Counted from the first letter of the stretch, positions 34,327-42,546 are shown. The stretch: 64,000 nucleotides of DNA from Halomonas cerina (GCF_014192215.1 NZ_JACHXP010000002.1:248001-312000); one strand, 5' to 3'. Translations and numbers: made by a program. Notes: generated by a model not told the origin, from the letters alone.

Positions 34327-35613
34327 ATGGATACGGTCAGCATTCGCATGGAACAGCAACGGCGCCATTCGCGTCTCTACGAGCGGGTGATGTTCAGCCG
34401 CCGGGTCCAGTTGCTGCTGGGCCTGATGGTGGTGGTGGGGTTGCCGGCAATGCTGCGCTGGGGCTGGGGGTTCTGGAGCGTGTCGTCGGCCTCGCAGTGG
34501 GCGGCGATCGTGGCGACCATCGCCGCCTTCTGGCTCTCCATCACCGCCGTCTACCGCCTCTCGGAACTACCCGGCACCAAGGCGTATGTGTATATCCTGC
34601 CGACCATCACCCTGTGCTACCTGGTAGCCTACGGGGGGCTCAAGGCGCTGGGGCTCGAGCAAACCACCCTGTACATGTTGTTGAGCTACCTGTTTGCCGT
34701 AGGCTACTGCAGCACCGGCTACTTCATCGGCTCGCGGGTACGCCGGCTCAAGCTGGCGGTGGTGCCCTACGGCAAGGCGCCGAGCCTGTGCCAGAATCAT
34801 AGCGTCGACTGGCGAATGCTCGAGACGCCTTCCCTGGAAGGCAGCCGTGTCGACGGCGTGGTCGCCGATCTGCGTGCCGAGCTGCCGGACGACTGGGCGC
34901 AGTTCCTGGCCGACTGCACCATCCACCGCATCCCGGTCTATCACGCCACCAAGGCCCACGAGATGATTACCGGCCGGGTGCTGCTCGACCACCTCTACGA
35001 GAACCAGTACGGCAGCCTGAGTCCCCGGGAAGACTACGAGATCATCAAGCGTGGCCTCGACGCCCTGGCGGTACTGCTGGTGATGCCCCTGGCGCTGCCG
35101 ATCATGGCCGCCACTGCCATCGCCATCCGCCTCGACAGCCCCGGCCCGGCGATCTTCCGCCAGCCACGCATGGGCTTTCACTGCCGGCCCTTCGTGGTCT
35201 ACAAGTTCCGCAGCATGGTTATCGACCACGACGGCACCGGCTTCACCCAGGACGGCCACGACCCTCGCATCACCCGCGTCGGCCACGTGATCCGCAAGTA
35301 TCGCCTGGACGAGTTGCCGCAACTGTTCAACGTGCTCAAAGGCGACATGAGCCTGATCGGCCCGCGGCCGGAGTCCATGAACCTCGCCGACTGGTACGAA
35401 CGCGACGTGCCGTTCTTCCACTACCGCCACGTCGTCCGCCCCGGCATCTCAGGCTGGGCCCAGGTGGAGCAAGGCTACGCCGCCGAAGTCGATGGCATGA
35501 TCCGCAAGCTCGAATATGACTTCTACTACATCAAGCACTTCTCCTTCTGGCTTGACGTATTGATCGTGATTCGCACCGTCAAGACGATGCTGACGGGGTT
35601 CGGCTCGCGCTGA
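34327..35613 (+). CDS. WbaP-type undecaprenyl-phosphate glycosylphosphotransferase
   Basis: A 428-residue polytopic initiating transferase from the ATG at 34327; longer frames run into the heptad repeats. The N-terminal half has about four helices (LLGLMVVVGLPAML onward). The C-terminal bacterial-sugar-transferase domain starts near residue 240 and carries AIFRQPRMGFHCRPF, VYKFRSM, YRLDELPQLFNVLKGDMSLIGPRPE and RHVVRPGISGWAQVEQGY. Such enzymes transfer galactose-, glucose- or related 1-phosphate to undecaprenyl phosphate. It gives the second locus its own starter, distinct from the PglC-like one at 22809. Confidence 0.92.
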   Translation: MDTVSIRMEQQRRHSRLYERVMFSRRVQLLLGLMVVVGLPAMLRWGWGFWSVSSASQWAAIVATIAAFWLSITAVYRLSELPGTKAYVYILPTITLCYLVAYGGLKALGLEQTTLYMLLSYLFAVGYCSTGYFIGSRVRRLKLAVVPYGKAPSLCQNHSVDWRMLETPSLEGSRVDGVVADLRAELPDDWAQFLADCTIHRIPVYHATKAHEMITGRVLLDHLYENQYGSLSPREDYEIIKRGLDALAVLLVMPLALPIMAATAIAIRLDSPGPAIFRQPRMGFHCRPFVVYKFRSMVIDHDGTGFTQDGHDPRITRVGHVIRKYRLDELPQLFNVLKGDMSLIGPRPESMNLADWYERDVPFFHYRHVVRPGISGWAQVEQGYAAEVDGMIRKLEYDFYYIKHFSFWLDVLIVIRTVKTMLTGFGSR

Positions 35614-35709
35614 GGGAAAGCGCCCAGCGCCCAAGAAAAATCGGCTACACACCAGCTGGATGGCCTGGTGCTATCCTGAAATCTCCAAGGCTACTTCCGG
35701 ATTCCAGGG

Positions 35710-36051
35710 ATGAAATTCGAGGACCTGCTGGTATGGAAACGCTCGGCAAGGCTGTGTGCAGAGGTTTACCAGGCGTTTAGCCATTCGCGAGACTTCGGCT
35801 TCAAGGATCAAATTACTCGCTCGTCATTATCGATTGCCAGTAACATTGCCGAAGGCTACGAACGTGACAGTGACAAAGACCGCGTAAAGTTTCTCAGCTA
35901 CGCAAAAGGTTCTTGCGCCGAACTGCGTACGCAGATCTACATCGGCATGGAAATCGGCTATATCGAAAAAGCGCAGGGCCAACGGTGGGTTGGGGAAACT
36001 CGAGAACTCACCAAAATGCTCTATAGTTTGATAAAAACCCTGCGAATTTAG
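35710..36051 (+). CDS. four-helix-bundle protein (S23/IVP-type)
   Basis: A 113-residue all-helical protein with the family signature: MKFEDLLVWKRSARLCAEVYQ at the start, FGFKDQITRSSLSIASNIAEGYER in the middle, and FLSYAKGSCAELRTQIYIGMEIGY. The family is encoded in 23S rRNA intervening sequences and in many mobile or variable regions; its function is not known. Here it starts the accessory island, 97 bases after the initiating transferase and just before a heptamer array. A/T content is higher than in the flanking glycan genes, which suggests acquisition. Confidence 0.88.
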   Translation: MKFEDLLVWKRSARLCAEVYQAFSHSRDFGFKDQITRSSLSIASNIAEGYERDSDKDRVKFLSYAKGSCAELRTQIYIGMEIGYIEKAQGQRWVGETRELTKMLYSLIKTLRI

Positions 36052-36086
36052 CCGGATGGCCACCAACTGAGTCTTACACTACTGAC

Positions 36087-36183
36087 GGCGCTGGGCGCTG
36101 GGCGCTGGGCGCTGGGCGCTGGGCGCTGGGCGCTGGGCGCTGGGCGCTGGGCGCTGGGCGCTGGGCGCTGGGCGCTGGGCGCT
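36087..36183. repeat. heptamer array C, (GGGCGCT)13
   Basis: Thirteen perfect GGGCGCT units at 36093-36183 preceded by a partial unit. The array follows the four-helix-bundle gene and lies 93 bases upstream of the small ORF of the zeta-like pair. The outer TTGCCCC-type heptads of regions A and B are largely missing; only GGCCCTCG-like remains follow. Confidence 0.92.
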
Positions 36184-36275
36184 GGGCTGGCCCTCGACCT
36201 ACTGAGTTCGCAATGCAGGGTGAAGTGGCTAGGCGTATACTGAATGCCTGAGGCAACGCGAAAGGAGCTAAGCCT

Positions 36276-36461
36276 ATGAAACGCAAGGCCCCTCATCACA
36301 GCCTGCTGGTCGACTCAACTGATCAGGACATGGCTGACGTTCTGCACACGGTCTCCTGCAAGGTAGAGCGTTCCCTGGCGAAAGCGCAGGAAGTCCATCA
36401 GCAGCGGCTGAAGCAAATTCACTCATCGAAGTCCGCCGAGCAAGTCACGCAACATGCCTGA
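36276..36461 (+). CDS. small protein, candidate antitoxin of a zeta-like toxin
   Basis: A 61-residue charged, helical protein (MKRKAPHHSLLVDSTDQDMADVLHTVSCKVERSLAKAQEVHQ in outline) with no domain I recognise. AAAGGAGC precedes the ATG. Its last codons overlap the first codons of the next gene by 8 bases, which is typical of antitoxin-toxin pairs. Small proteins of this kind next to Gram-negative zeta-toxin kinases are often the antitoxin. That role is inferred only from the size, the overlap and the neighbour. Confidence 0.6.
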   Translation: MKRKAPHHSLLVDSTDQDMADVLHTVSCKVERSLAKAQEVHQQRLKQIHSSKSAEQVTQHA

Positions 36462-37083
36462 GGCTCGAAGGCCGGTCTTGGCGGTAATTGCCGGGCCCAA
36501 CGGCTCGGGGAAGACAACCATCACCGAGGCCCTGTTGCGCCACCGGTGGTTAGAAGGCTGCGAGTACATTAATCCGGATAACATCGCCCAAAAACTGGGG
36601 GACTGGAACGATCCACGCTATTCTCGGCAGGCAGCAGAGCAGGCTGCCGAGTGGCGCGAGCAGCTGCTCAGGGAACAGAAATCGATCGCCTTTGAGACGG
36701 TCTTCTCGGCACCCGACAAGCTCGATTTCGTGCGGCGAGCCACCCTGGCAGATTACTTCGTGCGGTTTTTCTTTATCTCCACGGATTGCCCGTCCATCAA
36801 TGCCGCGCGTATCACCAAGCGATATCTCCAAGGAGGGCACTCGGTGCCGATCGAGAAGATCGTCAGCCGTTACTACAAGTCCATTCAGCAGTGTGTTGAA
36901 GTCGTGCCTTGGGTAGAACGCTTGGATGTATTCGATAACACTCGGGAAGGCCCCGATGCCTGGAAACGGCTGTTTAAATATGGCCCGCAGAAACAGCTCG
37001 AACTCTTCGTGGACCCAGCCGATATGCCGGAATGGGTCGAGGCGATCTACAATGAAGCGCGATACCACCACGAGCAACGCTGA
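36454..37083 (+). CDS. zeta-toxin-like P-loop kinase
   Basis: A 209-residue protein. Walker A is AGPNGSGKTTITEALL near the N-terminus, followed by YINPDNIA and FETVFSAPDKLDFVRRA, which match the zeta-toxin/AAA_33 group (GPNGSGKST, then NPD, then ETVxS). A basic segment NAARITKRYLQGGHSVP corresponds to the lid region. Zeta toxins phosphorylate UDP-N-acetyl sugars and block envelope synthesis; whether this branch does so is unknown. It overlaps the small upstream ORF by 8 bases. Toxin identity is an inference from family and arrangement. Confidence 0.8.
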   Translation: MPEARRPVLAVIAGPNGSGKTTITEALLRHRWLEGCEYINPDNIAQKLGDWNDPRYSRQAAEQAAEWREQLLREQKSIAFETVFSAPDKLDFVRRATLADYFVRFFFISTDCPSINAARITKRYLQGGHSVPIEKIVSRYYKSIQQCVEVVPWVERLDVFDNTREGPDAWKRLFKYGPQKQLELFVDPADMPEWVEAIYNEARYHHEQR

Positions 37084-37160
37084 AGGCCACCACACTCTCA
37101 AATACTGAGCTGAAGATAGCTAAGTTTTCTTGCCGCTTGCCCCACGGCTCTGACACTCTT

Positions 37161-37230
37161 GGGCGCTGGGCGCTGGGCGCTGGGCGCTGGGCGCTGGGCG
37201 CTGGGCGCTGGGCGCTGGGCGCTGGGCGCT
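37161..37230. repeat. heptamer array D, (GGGCGCT)10
   Basis: Ten perfect GGGCGCT units ending 26 bases before the MBL-fold gene start. The left flank CGGCTCTGACACTCTTGGGCGCT is shared in outline with the flanks of the repeats near 40325 and 43110. Confidence 0.92.
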
Positions 37231-37255
37231 TCAACCCCCAAAACAGGATTCTGGC

Positions 37256-38677
37256 ATGGAAGCCAACCGATACCCCCACATCACCCACCACGGCGCCGCG
37301 ACCGGCGTGACCGGCAGCTGCCACCGCCTGCAGATCGCCGAGGACCGCGCGCTGCTGGTGGATTGCGGCCTGTTCCAGGGCCAGGATGCCATGCACGCCG
37401 ATAGCCTCGAGCAGCACCGGGTCAGCTTCCCGATCGACGATGTGCTGGCGCTGATCGTCACTCACGTGCATATCGACCATATCGGGCGCTTGCCGTATCT
37501 GCTGGCCGCCGGCTACCAGGGGCCGATTCTGTGTTCGGTGCCCAGCGCCAGGCTTCTGCCGCTGGTGATCGAGGATGCGCTGAAGATCGGCTTTACCCGC
37601 GACCGGGCGCTGATCGAGCGTTTCCTCGAGGAAGTGGAAGGGCGGCTGATGCCGCTGGAGTACCAGCAATGGCACACCCTGGTCGATGACGACCGCCACC
37701 GGGTGCGGGTGCGCCTGCAGCGCGCCGGGCATATCCTCGGCTCGGCCTATGTCGAGGTGGAGCATCAGGATCACGCCACCGGCCAGACACAACGTACGGT
37801 ATTTAGCGGTGATCTGGGCGCGCCGCATTCGCCGCTGCTGCCGGCGCCCGAATCGCCGGAGCGCGCCGATACGCTGGTGCTGGAAAGCACCTACGGCGAT
37901 CGCGAGCACGAGGACCGCATCACCCGGAAGGCGCGTCTCAAGGCCGCACTCGATCGGGCGCTGGCCAACGGCGGCACGGTGATCGTGCCGGCCTTCAGCA
38001 TCGGCCGCACCCAGGAGCTGCTCTACGAGCTCGAGGACCTGATCACCGAGGCCGACGACGCGCGCTGGCGCGAGCTCGAGATCATCGTCGACTCGCCGCT
38101 CGCCGCGCGCTTCACCGAGGTCTACCGCGAGCTCAAGCCCTGGTGGGACGCCGAGGCCCAGGGCCGGGTGCATGCCGGGCGCCACCCGCTGGCCTTCGAC
38201 AACCTCTACACCGTAGCCAGCCACGAGGAGCACGAACAAACCGTCGACTACCTGGCGCGTACCGCTCGCCCCGCGGTGGTGATCGCCGCCAGCGGCATGG
38301 CCGCCGGGGGCCGGGTGGTCAACTACCTCAAGCGCATGTTGGGTGACGCACGCCACGACGTGCTGTTCATCGGCTACCAGGCCCATGGCACCCTCGGCCG
38401 CGATATCCAACGCTTCGGGCCCCGCGGCGGCTGGGTAGAACTCGATGGCGAGCGCATCGACATCCGCGCGCGTATCGACACCATCGGCGGCTACTCCGCC
38501 CACGCCGACCGCCGCGACCTGCTCGCCTTCCTCCAGGGCATGACCCAGCCACCCCGCGAGGTGCGCCTGGTCCACGGCGACAGGGAGGCCAAGCAGGCCC
38601 TGCAAGCCGAGATCGAACGCTGGGCCCGCGAGGCAGGGCACGAGATCCGCGTCACCCAGGCGACGCAAGCGCTATAA
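37256..38677 (+). CDS. MBL-fold beta-CASP ribonuclease-like protein
   Basis: A 473-residue metallo-beta-lactamase-fold protein. The metal motif HVHIDHIGRLPYLL lies near residue 70. Further motifs are SGDLGAPHSPLLP, LVLESTYGDREHED, VIVPAFSIGRTQELLYEL, the beta-CASP motif IAASGMAAGGRVVNYL and the late YSAHADRRDLLAF. This is the CPSF-like/RNA exonuclease branch (YSH1-like). The real substrate is unknown. The last ~170 bases of the gene are duplicated at 39253-39427, downstream of two small genes. The start codon follows the heptamer array by 26 bases, with no strong ribosome site. Confidence 0.9.
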   Translation: MEANRYPHITHHGAATGVTGSCHRLQIAEDRALLVDCGLFQGQDAMHADSLEQHRVSFPIDDVLALIVTHVHIDHIGRLPYLLAAGYQGPILCSVPSARLLPLVIEDALKIGFTRDRALIERFLEEVEGRLMPLEYQQWHTLVDDDRHRVRVRLQRAGHILGSAYVEVEHQDHATGQTQRTVFSGDLGAPHSPLLPAPESPERADTLVLESTYGDREHEDRITRKARLKAALDRALANGGTVIVPAFSIGRTQELLYELEDLITEADDARWRELEIIVDSPLAARFTEVYRELKPWWDAEAQGRVHAGRHPLAFDNLYTVASHEEHEQTVDYLARTARPAVVIAASGMAAGGRVVNYLKRMLGDARHDVLFIGYQAHGTLGRDIQRFGPRGGWVELDGERIDIRARIDTIGGYSAHADRRDLLAFLQGMTQPPREVRLVHGDREAKQALQAEIERWAREAGHEIRVTQATQAL

Positions 38678-38753
38678 TGTGGTCAGTTTGATGTGGGAGC
38701 ATCATCGGTCAGACGCTTCGGCTTGAGAGCGTAAATGGCGAGGATAACGGGTA

Positions 38754-38990
38754 ATGCCCACTGTATTGCGAGTAGGTGGATTCCGGTTCTATTTCTATAG
38801 TCACGAACCTGGAGAGCCTCCGCATGTCCATGTAGATTATGGTAGTGCAACAGCCAAAGTGTGGTTGCATGACGCCGGGATCGCTCGAAACATTGGCTTT
38901 TCAGCCAAAGAACTGGGCAAGATTCAGCGCATGGTGAAAGATCACAATATGTGCTTGCAGGAGGCTTGGAATGCATTCTTTGGTCTCTGA
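38754..38990 (+). CDS. DUF4160 protein
   Basis: A 78-residue protein with the DUF4160 pattern: MPTVLRVGGFRFYFYSHEPG, then EPPHVHVDYGSATAKVWL. A metal-ligand-like HVHV follows the proline pair. It overlaps the next gene by 20 bases. DUF4160 and DUF2442 genes are commonly paired and are considered toxin-antitoxin-like, but the activity is not established. A TATAAT hexamer at 38673-38678, at the end of the MBL gene, could be its -10 box. Confidence 0.85.
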   Translation: MPTVLRVGGFRFYFYSHEPGEPPHVHVDYGSATAKVWLHDAGIARNIGFSAKELGKIQRMVKDHNMCLQEAWNAFFGL

Positions 38991-39246
38991 CAATGACCTC
39001 AGGGTCATGAGTGTCAATATCGATGACTCACGGCTGACTGTCGAGCTAATGGATGGCCGTGCCATTTCGGTTCCGCTCGCCTGGTACCCCCGCCTGGCGA
39101 ATGCCACCCCAGAGCAGCGCCAACATTGGGAGCTTGCCGGCGCGGGATATGGCATTCACTGGCCCGAACTGGACGAAGATCTCAGTACCGAGGGCTTGCT
39201 GCTGGGAGCAAGAGCCCCGGCATCGGCTGGCGACTCTCGGGCGTAA
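38971..39246 (+). CDS. DUF2442 protein
   Basis: A 91-residue protein with the DUF2442 core: VNIDDSRLTVELMDGRAISVPLAWYPRLANATPEQRQHW and IHWPELDEDLSTEGLL. DUF2442 has a NikA-like/RHH-related or small beta-rich fold and accompanies DUF4160. The ATG lies inside the DUF4160 gene end (20-base overlap), indicating translational coupling. The stop is six bases before the duplicated MBL fragment, so the very C-terminus (SAGDSRA) may have been altered by that junction. Confidence 0.85.
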   Translation: MHSLVSDNDLRVMSVNIDDSRLTVELMDGRAISVPLAWYPRLANATPEQRQHWELAGAGYGIHWPELDEDLSTEGLLLGARAPASAGDSRA

Positions 39247-39252
39247 GCGCTT

Positions 39253-39427
39253 GCCGACCGCCGCGACCTGCTCACCTTCCTCCAGGGCATGGCCACGCCA
39301 CCCCGCGAGGTACGCCTGGTCCACGGCGACCCGGACGCCAAGCAAGCCCTCCAGGCCGAGATCGAACGCTGGACCCGCGCGCAGGCCACGAGATCCACGT
39401 CACCTAGGCCACGCAGGCGCTATAATA
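39253..39427 (+). pseudogene. duplicated 3' end of the MBL-fold gene
   Basis: This stretch repeats 38503-38679 with around 90 percent identity by eye, starting at GCCGACCGCCGCGACCT and ending at the TATAAT hexamer. A two-base indel breaks the reading frame. The DUF4160/DUF2442 pair is thus bracketed by two copies of the same ~175 bases, and each copy ends in GCGCTATAAT. Confidence 0.88.
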
Positions 39428-39582
39428 GGTTCAATTGCTGTGGTAGCGCCGATCCGACGCTTCGTCTTCAGCAAAATTCCGCGTGAACCCCCGTCTACTC
39501 GGGCGGGGAGCAGTCACTGAAGGATGGCGCCACCAGGCACTCAACAGTAATGATCACCAACATTGTCGCCAGCGAGTCAACG

Positions 39583-39807
39583 ATGTCCACCGTAGAGCAG
39601 ATTGCCCAACAAATTGGTCGCCTTCCTGAGCCTCTTCAACAGGAGGTGCTGGATTTCGTAGAATTTCTGCAATCTAAACACCATATACCGAGCGAGAAGC
39701 CAAGCAGTGGATCCTTGCTAGAGTTGCAAGGGGGACTGGAGCGGTCAACGACATTTTCAGGTGACGAGCTGAAATTACAGGAGCGACTCCGTGCCGAGTG
39801 GGATTAG
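39583..39807 (+). CDS. DUF2281-like antitoxin
   Basis: A protein of 74 residues from ATG 39583 (85 if started at 39550). The N-terminal MSTVEQIAQQIGRLPEPLQQEVLDFVEFLQSKH is the DUF2281 pattern seen in VapB-type partners. The C-terminal LQERLRAEWD resembles the toxin-binding tail. It overlaps the PIN-domain gene by 17 bases. It probably binds and neutralises that toxin and represses its own promoter, which may use the duplicated TATAAT at 39421. Confidence 0.82.
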   Translation: MSTVEQIAQQIGRLPEPLQQEVLDFVEFLQSKHHIPSEKPSSGSLLELQGGLERSTTFSGDELKLQERLRAEWD

Positions 39808-40171
39808 GTACCTCCTGGATACCAATTACATTCTCGGCTTGTTGAAGGCTTCTTCAAGGGTCACTGAGGATGCGGCGTCTCGTAGCCTACTCACAGAGCA
39901 GTGCACCTGTAGTGTCATTACCCGCATGGAGCTGCTTGGATATCCAGGCATCACTGATGCGGAAGCACAACTTATCAGGCAAAAGTTGAGTAAATTAACT
40001 GTCTGGCCATTGAGCGAAGCCATCGAAGAACGAACGATACGCCTGCGCCAGACTCGTAAAATCAAGCTGCCGGATGCCATCATCGCGGCTACTGCTACGG
40101 AATATCGCCTGGAACTGCTTACGTTTGACCAAAAGTTAACAGCTGTTATGGCCACCATCGCCAAGCGCTGA
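39791..40171 (+). CDS. PIN-domain toxin (VapC family)
   Basis: A 126-residue PIN-domain protein starting at GTG 39791, inside the end of the antitoxin gene. Acidic active-site residues are visible in order: YLLDTNYILGLL (Asp10), ITRMELLGYP (Glu), and the late LPDAIIAATATEY (Asp). The family cuts RNA, often tRNA or rRNA. All key residues are present, so the toxin should be functional. It forms a VapBC-type pair with the DUF2281-like gene. Confidence 0.87.
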   Translation: MPSGIRYLLDTNYILGLLKASSRVTEDAASRSLLTEQCTCSVITRMELLGYPGITDAEAQLIRQKLSKLTVWPLSEAIEERTIRLRQTRKIKLPDAIIAATATEYRLELLTFDQKLTAVMATIAKR

Positions 40172-40408
40172 ATATGGGGTACTGAAGGCAAACCCCGTGC
40201 TTCTACCTGTGTGATCCTTTAGCTCCTCGGTTCTCGGCCTTTCACCTTCTGCATGGTCGCTCGGCGCTTTTGCCTTGGCCCTGACACTTCTGGCCGCAGG
40301 CTACTTGCCAATTTTCACCTCGGCTCTGACACTCCTGGGCGCTGAATGCTTTTCCTTGGCCCTTGCTCCTCGGCCCTTGGACCTGTTTAGGCCCTCGATC
40401 TGCTGACA
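40172..40408. repeat. degenerate heptad-repeat region
   Basis: No perfect array, but the same building blocks occur: CTCGGTTCTCGGCC, CGGCGCTTTTGCCTTGGCCCTGACACTTCTGG, CGGCTCTGACACTCCTGGGCGCTGAATGCTTTTCCTTGGCCC and CTCCTCGGCCCTTGG, given here in parts. Only one GGGCGCT is left (40338-40344). It separates the VapBC-type pair from the convergent recombinase gene. Confidence 0.7.
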
Positions 40409-41440
40409 TCACCGGCAAGGATGACACCACATCCCCGGCTTCTCCTCGACGCCTGGGTAGAAGTCGCCAGCGTGGTCCTCGAAGTCATCGGTATGGCGGA
40501 TATAGCGCTCGAAGGTGCGCTGGGAGCGATGGCCACTGATGCGCTTGATAGCCCTATCCGACTTGCCCTGCCGATGCGCCTCGGTGATGAAGCCGGCGCG
40601 AAAGCTGTGCGGCGTAAAGCCGCGATCTGCCATATCGGCCGCGGCCAGGTGCCGCATTAGCCGCTGGTAAAGCGCAGGGTCGCTCATGCGACCGGCACCC
40701 AGTCGGCCGGCGGGCCCCACGCTGCGAAACACGGCGCCGCGTTGGATGCCTGAGGCCGCCAGCCAGGCCTCCAGCAGCCGTACCGGGCAGTAACGCACCT
40801 GGGCAGGGGCGCGCAGGATGGGCTTGGTTTCGTGCAGGCCTTCCTGGTTGGTCTTGCTGCGCCTCAGGCCCAGAATGACGCCGCGAGTCTCCCACTGCAT
40901 ATCCTCCAGATAGAGGGCGACCACCTCGCTGCGCCGGAAGGCCCCGTGGAAACAGAGCGCGAAGAGCGCGCTGTCGCGCTTGCCTAGCAGGGTCGAGCGG
41001 TCGATGTGATCCAGCAGGCGCTGCAGGTCATCCAGCAGTAGCGGTGGTGCCTCCTTCTGGCGAATGCCCGCCGAGCGCCGGATGCCGCGCATCACCGCAC
41101 GCACCGCCATGTGCTTCACCGGCGATGGCAGCGCCATGTAGCGATGCCACATATGCAGCGAGTTCAGGTAACGTTCCAGGGTGGCGGGCTTCTTGCCCAG
41201 GGCGCGCTGATCGGCGATGAAGTTGGCGATATCGAACTCATCCGCAGGCAGCAGACCGCCCGCCCGCTGATAGACGCGCAGGTCGGCGCGCATGCCACGG
41301 ATCGTGTTCTTCGATACGCTGTTGGCGATATGCCGTCGCGCCCGAGCGGAAAGCCGCTTGACGGCCTGGGGCAGGCGCTCGAGTTCGACGATCACCTCAT
41401 CGGGCTCCACCGGCGTCCCTGAATGCACGTCTTGGGTCAT
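40409..41440 (-). CDS. tyrosine recombinase / integrase
   Basis: A 343-residue site-specific recombinase on the minus strand. An N-terminal SAM-like DNA-binding domain (NTIRGMRADLRVYQ, then FIADQRALGKKPATLERYLNSL) precedes the catalytic domain. Catalytic residues are visible: Arg in FHGAFRRSEVVAL, Lys in RRSKTNQEG, His-x-x-Arg in FTPHSFRAGFI, His in ISGHRSQRTFE and Tyr in RYIRHTDD. All are in order, so it should be active. It is divergent from the Rpn gene, sharing a palindrome at 41450-41487. No attachment site or tRNA is evident nearby. Confidence 0.92.
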   Translation of the reverse strand: MTQDVHSGTPVEPDEVIVELERLPQAVKRLSARARRHIANSVSKNTIRGMRADLRVYQRAGGLLPADEFDIANFIADQRALGKKPATLERYLNSLHMWHRYMALPSPVKHMAVRAVMRGIRRSAGIRQKEAPPLLLDDLQRLLDHIDRSTLLGKRDSALFALCFHGAFRRSEVVALYLEDMQWETRGVILGLRRSKTNQEGLHETKPILRAPAQVRYCPVRLLEAWLAASGIQRGAVFRSVGPAGRLGAGRMSDPALYQRLMRHLAAADMADRGFTPHSFRAGFITEAHRQGKSDRAIKRISGHRSQRTFERYIRHTDDFEDHAGDFYPGVEEKPGMWCHPCR

Positions 41441-41449
41441 GATGCTGAT

Positions 41450-41487
41450 CCTTGTCTATGCTGGACAAATAATCAGTATAGACAAGG
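41450..41487. promoter_or_regulatory. 38-bp palindrome between recombinase and rpn
   Basis: CCTTGTCTAT at 41450-41459 is the exact reverse complement of ATAGACAAGG at 41478-41487. Inside it, CTG (41461-41463) and CAG (41474-41476) extend the symmetry across one G/T mismatch, leaving a 10-base centre. GACAA-type boxes occur three times. It lies 10 bases from the recombinase start and 14 from the rpn start, so it may be an operator or recombinase-binding site. Confidence 0.7.
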
Positions 41488-41500
41488 GAGAGTTATCACC

Positions 41501-42496
41501 ATGAGCAAGCACCACGACCACAGCTACAAGTTGCTGTTCTCACACAAGACCATGGTGAAGGACCTGCTCACTGGCTTCGTGAAGGAAACCTGGGTCGAAC
41601 AGCTCGATTTCTCCAAAATGGAGAAGGTCAGCGGCTCCTACATCAGCGACGAGCTGCGCGATCGCGAAGACGATATGATCTGGCGGGTCTGGTGGCATGA
41701 CCGCTGGCTGTATGTCTACCTGCTGCTGGAGTTTCAATCGAGCGTCGACAAGCATATGGCCGTGCGGGTGATGAGTTATCTGGGCCTGCTCTACCAGGAC
41801 CTGATCCGCCAGGACGCCTTCACCCCGAGCGGCAAGCTGCCGCCAGTACTGCCCATCGTGCTCTACAATGGTGAGCAGCGCTGGACGGCGGCACAAAATG
41901 TCGCTGACCTAGTCGAAACAGTGCCGGGTGGTCTGGAGCGCTACCGTCCGCAGCTGAGCTACCTGCTGCTCGACGAAGGCGCCTTGGTCAATGCGCCAGA
42001 CTGGTCCGACGAGATGCGCAACGTCGCCGCGGCGCTTTTCCGGATCGAGAAGCACCGAAGCGAACAGGATGTGGTGGACAGCCTCGGCCACCTGGCCGAG
42101 TGGCTCAGCGGCCCGGAGCAGGCCAGCCTGCGGCGGGCGATCATCGTCTGGTTCTATCGGGTCTTCCTGCCGAACCGCGCGCCGGGCCTGGAGTTCCCCG
42201 ACATCAGCGACGTCACCGACTTGCACGAGGTACACGACATGTTGGCAGAACGCATCAAGAAATGGCCGGAACAGTGGGAAGCTCGGGGGCTAGAGAAAGG
42301 CCGCCAGGAAGGCCGCCAGGAAGGCCTCCATGAAGGTGTAGAAGGCACGCTTCGCAAGCAGATCGAGCTCAAGTTCGGCCCCCTCCCGGCCTGGGCGGAC
42401 GAGCGCCTGGCACAGGCGACCGACGAACAGCTCGACGCCTGGGTGGCCAGAATCCTCACCGCCGATAGCCTCGACGCTCTGTTCACCGAGGAATAG
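41501..42496 (+). CDS. Rpn-family nuclease (YhgA-like, PD-(D/E)XK)
   Basis: A 331-residue protein from ATG 41501 behind GGGAGA. The N-terminal HDHSYKLLFSHKTMVKDLLTGFV and WLYVYLLLEFQSSVDKHMAVRVMSYLGLLY, with the E-x-Q nuclease core, match the Rpn/transposase_31 family. Next comes LPPVLPIVLYNGEQRW. The C-terminal third has GRQEGRQEGLHEG repeats and an LKFGPLPAWADERL domain. Rpn proteins are DNA nucleases with antiphage and recombination-promoting effects, and in E. coli the C-terminal part is also made as a small inhibitor. A copy of this gene's C-terminal half follows at 42547. Confidence 0.88.
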   Translation: MSKHHDHSYKLLFSHKTMVKDLLTGFVKETWVEQLDFSKMEKVSGSYISDELRDREDDMIWRVWWHDRWLYVYLLLEFQSSVDKHMAVRVMSYLGLLYQDLIRQDAFTPSGKLPPVLPIVLYNGEQRWTAAQNVADLVETVPGGLERYRPQLSYLLLDEGALVNAPDWSDEMRNVAAALFRIEKHRSEQDVVDSLGHLAEWLSGPEQASLRRAIIVWFYRVFLPNRAPGLEFPDISDVTDLHEVHDMLAERIKKWPEQWEARGLEKGRQEGRQEGLHEGVEGTLRKQIELKFGPLPAWADERLAQATDEQLDAWVARILTADSLDALFTEE

Positions 42497-42546
42497 GCGG
42501 CCCACAGCACCTCCGAAACCGCGGCGTAGCGCGACTTTCTGATAGC

